Positions 1 through 6,143 of a stretch of DNA of 12,366 nt are shown piece after piece. This stretch comes from UPXZ01 sp035402725 (GTDB lineage Bacteria > Bacteroidota > Bacteroidia > Bacteroidales > Paludibacteraceae): positions 1 to 12,366 of the forward strand of contig DAONDU010000076.1 of the NCBI GenBank assembly GCA_035402725.1. The letters run 5' to 3'. A program made the position numbers and the translations under genes. The notes under the pieces are model-generated. The model was given only the letters and a program-made list of their open reading frames with translations, was not told the origin of the DNA and searched no databases. Every line of letters starts with the position of its first letter. Position 1 is the stretch's first letter.

Positions 1-556
1 CCGGAAATCCGTCAATAACATATAACGGAGAGTTGTCCTGAGTCACAGAGTTTTTTCCGCGGATAACGATGTTCATATTATTTCCGGGTGAACCTTCGGA
101 TGATGAAACATTGACGCCGGCAACCCGACCTGCTAATGCCTGGTCGAAAGTTGGTACAGGAGCTTTCAGCATATCTTCAACGTTTGCTTTGGCAACAGAA
201 CCTGTAATATCTTTACGTTTCATATCCTGATAACCCACAACAACAACTTCATTGAGAAGTTTTGAGTTATCTGTCAATGTAACCAACATTGGTTTGTTTC
301 TCTCAACTGTTTTCTCAATTGTTTCGTAACCGATAGATGAAAATATCAATACATCAGTTGGTTTACTCACATTGATACCAAATTTTCCGTTAATATCTGT
401 AACGGTGCCCTGAGTTGTGCCTTTCAATCGTACGGTTACGCCAATGAGGGTAGCTCCGGTTTCGTCAACTACTGTTCCTGTAATGTTTATCTGGGCAAAA
501 ATGCCAACAGAAAATATCAAGAAAAGTAATAGTAAGTGAATTCTTAGTTTTTTCAT
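1..556 (-). CDS. SusC-like TonB-dependent outer-membrane transporter, N-terminal part (truncated by window edge)
   Basis: This is the first 185 codons of a gene that runs off the left edge with no stop. I translated it by hand from the ATG at 556-554. Residues 1-21 form a signal peptide (MKKLRIHLLLLFLIFSVGIFA) with Gln22 as a typical +1 residue. Residues 23-100 read as a carboxypeptidase-regulatory-like domain (INITGTVVDETGATLIGV, then GKFGINV and SSIGYE). A TonB-box-like EVVVVGY follows at 103-109. The plug begins with the SusC signatures ALAGRVAGVNV at 140-150, IVIRG at 163-167 and SPLYVIDGFP at 176-185. Members of this family form a barrel of roughly 1000 residues that imports oligosaccharides with a lipoprotein SusD lid; neither the barrel nor susD is visible here. 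The 111-bp gap upstream carries a copy of the candidate PUL operator. The family call is firm; the substrate is inferred only from the neighbours. Confidence 0.93.
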   Translation of the reverse strand, partial: MKKLRIHLLLLFLIFSVGIFAQINITGTVVDETGATLIGVTVRLKGTTQGTVTDINGKFGINVSKPTDVLIFSSIGYETIEKTVERNKPMLVTLTDNSKLLNEVVVVGYQDMKRKDITGSVAKANVEDMLKAPVPTFDQALAGRVAGVNVSSSEGSPGNNMNIVIRGKNSVTQDNSPLYVIDGFP

Positions 557-637
557 GAATATTTATTAATTTGTTATTTACAATATAATAATGGCTGGTA
601 ACTTCCTTACTGATTAACAAAAAAATGATTAAGCCGC

Positions 638-648
638 TAAAAAGTTGA
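638..648 (-). promoter_or_regulatory. Candidate regulator-binding site upstream of susC-like gene (third, diverged copy)
   Basis: On the minus strand this reads TCAACTTTTTA, two mismatches from the element TGAACTTTTTT found upstream of the lyase and of the first beta-helix gene. It lies 82-92 bp upstream of the start codon, against 78-89 bp for the other two copies. It overlaps a small palindrome, AAGTTGAACTT (642-652). A second A-tract at 619-625 lies 20 bp from the A-tract of the element (639-643). No good -7 box was found at the spacing seen for the first beta-helix gene. The role as an operator is inferred. Confidence 0.35.
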
Positions 649-667
649 ACTTATTTTTATTTTTCAG

Positions 668-2593
668 TTATTCAACCACTACTTTTTTAGCCAGATTATT
701 TATCCGGACGATATATATACCTTTTTCTACTGGAACTATAAATTGAGGTGTGTCGGCTTTTTTGTTGAAGATTAAATTACCAGTTATTGTGTATACACTA
801 ACTTTGTCATTCTGGTTAATTTTTGAGAATATAATCTTGTTTTTGGTAGCAAATACACTATAAACATAATCAATATTTTCCAGTCCCGAAGTTGACGACC
901 ATACGGCATACAGCTTCAATGATTTTACCAACGGATGTGAATGCCAAATACCTGCAGCATCTATTTTGTCAGTAATATCTACCTCCTGACCATCGAATGA
1001 AGTTAAATCATCACTACCTGTAATGTAAGCAGCTTTCAATAGTTTATAACCTGGTTTTGCTTCGAACAAAAAGTCCGAAACAGTTCCTTCCGGGTAACCC
1101 AGAATTGTTCCGTCAGGTAATTGCGTAGCATTTGAATCATAAACAGTTCCGTTGGTATTCGTGCCTTCACCAATAAGCATTTTACGGTAAGGTAATTCGT
1201 AAGCTCCCATATCATATTGTGCTGATGCAGTTGGATGACCTTGCGGACGTTGTACACCCAAATAATCTAAATTTGTTGCAACTAATGTTTTACCAATATT
1301 CAAACAGGGTGAATTGTATTTAATTCTCCAGTCTGCCGAGTCTAATGATAGAATTTCTTCATCAGCTGCAGCTGTACCCCTGAAACGGGTTACATGATAG
1401 AATTTTGGTCCGGAACCAACTGTTCCCGGTGCAGGATCTGTAACATCTCCGTTGCTTATATTGGAAGAAAATTGAATATTTCCCGACGTTTTCCAATTCT
1501 TGTCAGTTGGTATCGGGTTATATGTGGCATTATTGTTTATTGTAGCATTTGCATTTGCAGCTCCGCTTAAACTGGTGGCAGTTGTTTCAGTAATATCTGT
1601 ATACATGCCCCAGAAAATATTGTTACTCAATTCTATAGTTGCAGATGCTTCGGCTAAGTATGCACCTCCGATATTGTTGACCATCGTGCAGTTAAATACA
1701 TTTCCTTTTATATAGAATGTTGTTAAGCCGCTGTTGTTTGATATTATACAATTCGTAGCTGTATTGGTTGCACTGTTGGCATAAATCGCAGCGCCTGCTT
1801 TTGGTGTTCCTGAATCTTCTGATTTGTTATTTACAATGTATAAATTTTTCAGGTACGTGAATCCAACACCTTGTACGTTGATACCACCACCACGAATGGT
1901 AGAGGAGTTTTTTTCAATTTTACAATTTTCAACCGTTGTTTCATTTCCGGATGCGGTGTTAATGTATATTCCACCTCCGCCATTTGCATTTGTTGTTTGT
2001 CTGTTGTTGTAAATCCAGCTATTCTTTACAGTTTCTCCTGTCATGTTCAATCCTCCACCGGCACCATCCAATGCTGTTGAATTTTGAATTACGCAGTTCT
2101 GTATGACCATGTTGTTTCTTACCACAGCTGCTCCTCCCGATTTACTCAGAGTGGTTCCAATACCATTTCCATTCGTCAAAATAAAACCATCCACTATGGT
2201 AGCCATATCGAAGTTTGAAGCAGTTTCAATCAACCGGCAATTATTTGCAGTCAATATCGTCGAATTGGTAAATTCCCAGGGTTTGCCGTTTGTCAATTTT
2301 GTACGTTGATCTACAGCTGTTTCTGTACCAGCAAAACTTCCATAGAGACTTATACTGTCAGACATTACAATTGCTGTACCTATCGTATAATCCCCTGCAG
2401 CTACCCACACATCCTTACGTGCAGCTTTATCAGCACGAGCTGTGTTAATGGCTGTTTGAATATCTCCCATAGCATTTGCCCATGAAGTACCATCGCCTGC
2501 GCCACCCGGTTTTACATACACAATACCGTTTTTCTGTTCTGCCATTGCTGTCATGGATAACAGTACAACTAATGATAATAATAATTTTTTCAT
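668..2593 (-). CDS. Secreted right-handed beta-helix protein with choice-of-anchor Q-like motif and T9SS tail (paralogue 2)
   Basis: The 641-residue product starts at an ATG (2593) followed by a clear signal peptide (MKKLLLSLVVLLSMTAMAEQ). Residues about 24-330 look like a right-handed parallel beta-helix: repeated GGG/GGA turns (GGGLNM, GGGGIYI, GGGINV) and ladders such as VENCKIEKN and NCIISNNS. An N-terminal lead-in (YVKPGGAGDGTSW, then LYGSFAGTET at 83-92) is shared with the neighbouring paralogue. Residues about 430-468 carry GVQRPQG and YDMGAYELPY, typical of proteins labelled choice-of-anchor Q. A variable insert of about 95 residues follows. The last 70 residues resemble a type A T9SS sorting domain ending KGIYIVRINNLAKKVVVE. 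The protein is therefore probably exported across the outer membrane and anchored or released. Many polysaccharide lyases have this fold, but I see no diagnostic catalytic motif, so enzyme or binding protein are both possible. It lies 89 bp after its paralogue, behind a hairpin. Confidence 0.85.
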   Translation of the reverse strand: MKKLLLSLVVLLSMTAMAEQKNGIVYVKPGGAGDGTSWANAMGDIQTAINTARADKAARKDVWVAAGDYTIGTAIVMSDSISLYGSFAGTETAVDQRTKLTNGKPWEFTNSTILTANNCRLIETASNFDMATIVDGFILTNGNGIGTTLSKSGGAAVVRNNMVIQNCVIQNSTALDGAGGGLNMTGETVKNSWIYNNRQTTNANGGGGIYINTASGNETTVENCKIEKNSSTIRGGGINVQGVGFTYLKNLYIVNNKSEDSGTPKAGAAIYANSATNTATNCIISNNSGLTTFYIKGNVFNCTMVNNIGGAYLAEASATIELSNNIFWGMYTDITETTATSLSGAANANATINNNATYNPIPTDKNWKTSGNIQFSSNISNGDVTDPAPGTVGSGPKFYHVTRFRGTAAADEEILSLDSADWRIKYNSPCLNIGKTLVATNLDYLGVQRPQGHPTASAQYDMGAYELPYRKMLIGEGTNTNGTVYDSNATQLPDGTILGYPEGTVSDFLFEAKPGYKLLKAAYITGSDDLTSFDGQEVDITDKIDAAGIWHSHPLVKSLKLYAVWSSTSGLENIDYVYSVFATKNKIIFSKINQNDKVSVYTITGNLIFNKKADTPQFIVPVEKGIYIVRINNLAKKVVVE

Positions 2594-2625
2594 ATTAATT
2601 AAATTTGATAGTTTTAGTTAGGATA

Positions 2626-2658
2626 AATCCAGACACAGATTTTGGCTGTGTCTGGATT
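2626..2658. other. Perfect 13-bp intergenic hairpin between the two beta-helix genes
   Basis: AATCCAGACACAG (2626-2638) and CTGTGTCTGGATT (2646-2658) are exact inverted copies separated by a 7-nt loop. The hairpin begins 24 nt after the stop codon of the first beta-helix gene and ends 32 nt before the start codon of the second. On the minus strand it is followed by ATCCTAACTAAAAC rather than a U-run, so it is not a canonical intrinsic terminator in the direction of the genes. It may be an RNA-stability or processing element, or a partial terminator that sets the ratio of the two products. The structure is certain; the role is inferred. Confidence 0.8.
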
Positions 2659-2682
2659 ACTGTGTGATTTTTTATAGATAGA

Positions 2683-4431
2683 TTATTTAACAATGACTTT
2701 TGTTGCCTGATCAGCCGCGCGTACAATGTAAATGCCTTTTGATACATGTAGCGAGATATTGGATGCATTTGCATTGACTTCTTTTACTTTAGCTCCCAAT
2801 GCATTGAATACTATTACTTTCTCACCGATATTTATTCCTTCTATTGTTATTTGATTACTTGACGTAAAGCATTTAAAAGTACTTTTCAGATTTGACAAGT
2901 GGGTACCCGGATCTGTTTCAAATGTGACATTCAGAGTCGAAATTCCTGTTAGTGCCGGAGCGGTGTATACATTTTCAGAAAGTTGTGATGTTACATCTGT
3001 ACCGTTATATGAAACAGCAGAAATTTTATAACCTGAATTGGGAGTAATCGTATAATTCATTGCGATCCCTTTAGGTTGAGCGATGATATCTCCTGATGTA
3101 TAAGAATTGACTGTTCCACCTGTGTTAAATGTAACTGTAATGTTGCAATAAGGAAGTTCATAAGCGCCAATGTCATAAGCACTTCCCTGCGGACGGGCAA
3201 GACCTAAAAAATCAGTAGTGGGAACACCAGCAATTGAGTTGCTTGCAGCATTAAGTAGTGGGGATTTATACGTAATAGTCCAGTCATTATTCAATGGATC
3301 TGCAAAATAGGGATAGTTCGTTTCTGAAATCAATGTATCTAATTGGATATTGTCAGCTACAGTCCAGTTTGGGAATGTCGGGATTGTAATCGATGCGTTG
3401 TTTTTGTATTCAACTCCGGCCACATCTACCCCTGATACTGTTGCTTTTGATTTGTTTTTGGCCCAAAACACACTATTGTAAATTTGTGCGTCTTTTGTTG
3501 CAGTATAAACACCACCTCCCTCATTGTTTACTATTGTCGAATTATAAACAGCTGCTCCTCTTAAATATAATGCAGACTTGGTTTTATTGCCGTAAAAAAC
3601 GCAGTTGATAATTTTATTGGCTTTGTCTGTGTCAACCTGAGTGTAAATAGCACTGCCATTACCAGCTGCATCATTGTTTATAAATTTGCTATTGATAATT
3701 GTGGCTACAGTACTCTGACTTCTTATTGCACCACCTTGTTTGTTAGCTCCCGTTATGGCTTTGTTGTTTTCAAATAAACAACCTGAAACAACTGACGCTC
3801 CTACTCCTCCGATATGAACAGCACCACCTAAATTTGCTGAATTATTGTAGAAATAAGAATCATAAACTTCACCTCCTGCATTCATAAGTATAGCTCCACC
3901 TTGCCCCGTAGCATTGTTTTCCAAAAACTTACTATTTCTGACAACTACTCCTAAACGCGTCGTTAATCCGGCACTGTTCCCTGATATATATCCTTTTGTA
4001 AAAGTGATTCCGTCAATTAATGCTGTTCTGTTACTGGCACAACCCCAGATTGCAGTTGCATTATTACCATCAAGTGTTGTTTCATTGCTAAAATCCCAAG
4101 GATTACTACCTTTAATACGTTCATCAATTGTTGTTTCGTTTCCCGCAAATCCTCCATAAATAGTGAAATTTGCAGGAATATTGAAAATGGCGTTCACCTG
4201 ATAAATACCTTTTATTAACCATATCTGATCTCCTTCAGGGAAAGAAGTGAATGTTGCAGTTAACCACGCATTTAATGTTTTGCCTTCGGCTGTTAAGTCA
4301 ACTAAAGTTTCACCCGCTCCCGCTGTTCGCCATGTGGCTGCTCCGGCAGATCCGGGTTGTACAAGATAACGGGTAGAAAATGCAGAGATACTGCATAGGG
4401 TGATAAGTAGTAAAATAGTAAATTTTTTCAT
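2683..4431 (-). CDS. Secreted right-handed beta-helix protein with choice-of-anchor Q-like motif and T9SS tail (paralogue 1)
   Basis: I chose the ATG at 4431 (582 residues) because it opens directly into a signal peptide, MKKFTILLLITLCSISAFS. The in-frame ATG at 4476 would prepend 15 non-signal residues and overlaps the predicted -7 box. The mature N-terminus (YLVQPGSAG, then IYGGFAGNET at 91-100) matches paralogue 2. Residues about 110-330 form beta-helix ladders with GGAI/GGAV turns (GQGGAILMN, LGGAVHIGG, KQGGAIRS) and NSKF/NCVF-type strands. LARPQG and YDIGAYELPY at 411-428 form the choice-of-anchor Q-like end. Residues about 430-505 (TVTFNTGGTV, PNSGYKI, LNVTFE) resemble an InlB-B-repeat-like beta module. 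The last 70 residues are a type A T9SS sorting domain (IVFNALGAKV, then KGIYIVR and KVIVK). Cell-surface or extracellular location is well supported. Lyase, glycosidase or glycan-binding activity cannot be decided from the visible motifs. Confidence 0.87.
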   Translation of the reverse strand: MKKFTILLLITLCSISAFSTRYLVQPGSAGAATWRTAGAGETLVDLTAEGKTLNAWLTATFTSFPEGDQIWLIKGIYQVNAIFNIPANFTIYGGFAGNETTIDERIKGSNPWDFSNETTLDGNNATAIWGCASNRTALIDGITFTKGYISGNSAGLTTRLGVVVRNSKFLENNATGQGGAILMNAGGEVYDSYFYNNSANLGGAVHIGGVGASVVSGCLFENNKAITGANKQGGAIRSQSTVATIINSKFINNDAAGNGSAIYTQVDTDKANKIINCVFYGNKTKSALYLRGAAVYNSTIVNNEGGGVYTATKDAQIYNSVFWAKNKSKATVSGVDVAGVEYKNNASITIPTFPNWTVADNIQLDTLISETNYPYFADPLNNDWTITYKSPLLNAASNSIAGVPTTDFLGLARPQGSAYDIGAYELPYCNITVTFNTGGTVNSYTSGDIIAQPKGIAMNYTITPNSGYKISAVSYNGTDVTSQLSENVYTAPALTGISTLNVTFETDPGTHLSNLKSTFKCFTSSNQITIEGINIGEKVIVFNALGAKVKEVNANASNISLHVSKGIYIVRAADQATKVIVK

Positions 4432-4475
4432 GATGTCCAATTTTAATTTGAATGGATTAATTGTAATTTCTGCCA

Positions 4476-4483
4476 CAAAAGTA
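4476..4483 (-). promoter_or_regulatory. Bacteroides-type -7 box for the beta-helix genes
   Basis: On the minus strand this reads TACTTTTG, an exact match to the Bacteroidetes -7 consensus TAnnTTTG. It would place the transcript start near 4470, giving a leader of about 40 nt before the ATG at 4431. No good TTTG -33 box lies 19-21 bp upstream, as expected for a promoter that needs an activator. The box sits inside an inverted repeat CCACA-N6-TGTGG (4473-4488). The shared candidate operator begins 26 bp upstream of the box. Confidence 0.5.
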
Positions 4484-4509
4484 TGTGGTTATCAGAAAGG
4501 CAATGGCCC

Positions 4510-4520
4510 AAAAAAGTTCA
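4510..4520 (-). promoter_or_regulatory. Candidate regulator-binding site TGAACTTTTTT upstream of beta-helix gene 1
   Basis: The minus strand reads TGAACTTTTTT, identical over 11 bp to the copy upstream of the lyase gene. It lies 79-89 bp before the start codon and just upstream of where the -33 region would be, a usual position for an activator site. The A-tract within it (4510-4515) is followed by another at 4520-4525, a 10-bp phase. The AraC-type domain of the HTCS encoded in this window is the obvious candidate protein, but binding is inferred. Confidence 0.45.
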
Positions 4521-4536
4521 AAAAAGCACCTTTTTT
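4520..4536. terminator. Possible weak terminator after the sulfatase gene
   Basis: AAAAAAG (4520-4526) and CTTTTTT (4530-4536) form a perfect 7-bp inverted repeat with a 3-nt loop, about 42 nt after the sulfatase stop codon. On the minus strand it ends in a T-run. Only one pair is G-C, so as an RNA hairpin it is weak. It abuts the candidate operator and may instead be part of the A/T-tract architecture of the promoter. Confidence 0.25.
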
Positions 4537-4577
4537 AGTTCGCATCTACATAAAATTGGCATGGAAAAGTTTGCATA

Positions 4578-6098
4578 TCAGTATGGAATAATTTCGTTCA
4601 ATATTTTCTCCCGATACCAGGGATCGTTGGAATCCTTTAATAAAACACTGAGCTGCCTACATAGTTTTTGAAATTCTTTCCGATGGGTGTCTGTCGATAA
4701 ATTGTTTAGTTGGTATGGGTCTTTTTTGTCATCAAAGAAATTAATTCCCTTAATATTTTTCTTTCTGTCGATAGTTATAGACAAGGTATATCGTTCAGTT
4801 TTTATGCCACGGCTGAAGGGAAAATAATTTAAAACTTTTCCATCAGGATTTTTCTTGCCGTCAACATTTTGTATGTATAAAACTGCTTTTGGGGATTTTG
4901 ATTTGTTGTATTTTTGTATTAATGCTGATAAATCGTGTCCCTGTACTGAAGCAGGAATTTGTTTATTAAGTCCTGCCAATGACAGCAGGGTGGGCATAAT
5001 GTCAGGAGTTGACAGCAGCAAAGGGGAAATTTGAGGTTTCAGTTTTTCAGGATAGCGTACGATAAACGGAACGTTCATTGCTTCTGTATAAGGTGAATTT
5101 TTAGGGTCTTCTACGTGACTTGCCATAGTTTCACCATGATCGGAACTAAAAACAACAATGGTGTTTTTGTCAAGATCCATCTCTTTCAGAGCGGATAATA
5201 TCCGGCCAAATTCGCGGTCGACACCCGTTATCGCTGCAAAATAAAATGGAGCGCATGCTTGTTTTTTCTTCAACTCAGGATTTACATTCGGACGTACCAA
5301 TAAATTGTTCAGAGGTGTATCCTTGTACAAATTGTAGTCTTCAATTTCCACATCGTTTAGTGATTCATAAGGACTATGTGGCGGATTCATGCTCACCATC
5401 AGGAAAAACGGTTTGCTTTTATCCCTGACATTCTGCAAGTAATCAATAGCTTTGTCTGCTTCGTGTTTTGGCGACCACTCCCGGATTTCATGACGTTCGC
5501 CGTTTGTGTCCCAGTAATGTGGTGTTTTATGTTCATCGAATGTTCCGTATGAATACCAAAAATTAAATCCATGCCGTCTTTCAGGCGGAGTATATGCATC
5601 CCACACTGGATTTTTATCTTCTACGTACGTTCCGGGATTTTGAGGATTGTTTTTGGTTGGATAGTCAACGTGTAATTTGCCTATGTAGGCACAGTCATAA
5701 CCATTTTGCGATAGTACATCACTGATTGTAACGGCATCCTGATTTAAATTGCTGCATGGACGGGTTGAGTTACAGTTCAATGATACTCCGTTGCCATCGG
5801 GATACATACCCGTGAGTAGCATTCCACGGTGAGGGCTGCTCAGAGGGCAATTGCTCTGAGCACGTGAGAATACGACAGACTCTTTGGCAAATTTATCCAG
5901 ATTAGGAGTGTGAACAGGATCTGCTTTAAAATTTACGTGCTTGCTGAATGCATCTTCATTCCAGAAGTTCATAGCATTGTTGCGAAACTGATCGGGAAAG
6001 ACATAAACGATGTTTGGACGGTTATAGGTTTGTCCGCAAATACCTCCTGCAAATGTTATTGACAGTAATCCGGTAAATATTTTTTGTGTGTTATTCAT
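4578..6098 (-). CDS. Periplasmic serine-type (FGly) sulfatase, S1/alkaline-phosphatase superfamily
   Basis: The 506-residue length is normal for a type I sulfatase. The ATG at 6098 opens a signal peptide (MNNTQKIFTGLLSITFAGGICG), probably cleaved before Gln23; Cys21 lacks a good lipobox. The family start RPNIVYVFPDQ gives metal ligand Asp36. The activation motif is Ser87-Ser88-Pro89-His90-Arg91, followed by GMLLTG, so the residue to be converted to formylglycine is Ser87, not Cys; Cys84 lies three residues earlier and out of register. Other active-site blocks are GKLH (140-143), PPHSPY (239-244) and SSDHGE (318-323), with Asp320 and His321 likely metal and sulfate ligands. A Ser-type enzyme needs a radical-SAM maturase (anSME), which is not in this window and fits an anaerobe. 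It would remove sulfate esters from oligosaccharides. It lies 45 bp after the lyase gene and is probably co-transcribed with it. The exact subfamily and regiospecificity are not assigned. Confidence 0.95.
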   Translation of the reverse strand: MNNTQKIFTGLLSITFAGGICGQTYNRPNIVYVFPDQFRNNAMNFWNEDAFSKHVNFKADPVHTPNLDKFAKESVVFSRAQSNCPLSSPHRGMLLTGMYPDGNGVSLNCNSTRPCSNLNQDAVTISDVLSQNGYDCAYIGKLHVDYPTKNNPQNPGTYVEDKNPVWDAYTPPERRHGFNFWYSYGTFDEHKTPHYWDTNGERHEIREWSPKHEADKAIDYLQNVRDKSKPFFLMVSMNPPHSPYESLNDVEIEDYNLYKDTPLNNLLVRPNVNPELKKKQACAPFYFAAITGVDREFGRILSALKEMDLDKNTIVVFSSDHGETMASHVEDPKNSPYTEAMNVPFIVRYPEKLKPQISPLLLSTPDIMPTLLSLAGLNKQIPASVQGHDLSALIQKYNKSKSPKAVLYIQNVDGKKNPDGKVLNYFPFSRGIKTERYTLSITIDRKKNIKGINFFDDKKDPYQLNNLSTDTHRKEFQKLCRQLSVLLKDSNDPWYREKILNEIIPY

Positions 6099-6143
6099 TT
6101 TTTTTCTGTATTTATTATGGTGTTGAAAAGCCGGTGAAGTAAA

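Noticed and set aside
1530..1580. Low-complexity Ala/Asn/Thr-rich stretch in beta-helix protein 2 as a possible repeat array
   Set aside because: Short and irregular, in keeping with the surface loops of a beta-helix protein rather than a nucleotide repeat.
4432..4476. In-frame ATG at 4476 extending beta-helix protein 1 by 15 residues
   Set aside because: The extension is not signal-peptide-like, it overlaps the consensus -7 box at 4476-4483, and the ATG at 4431 opens directly into a signal peptide.
4400..4671. Two short plus-strand open frames across the gap between sulfatase and beta-helix 1
   Set aside because: They cross a promoter region and antisense gene ends, have low-complexity translations, and no plausible start signals.
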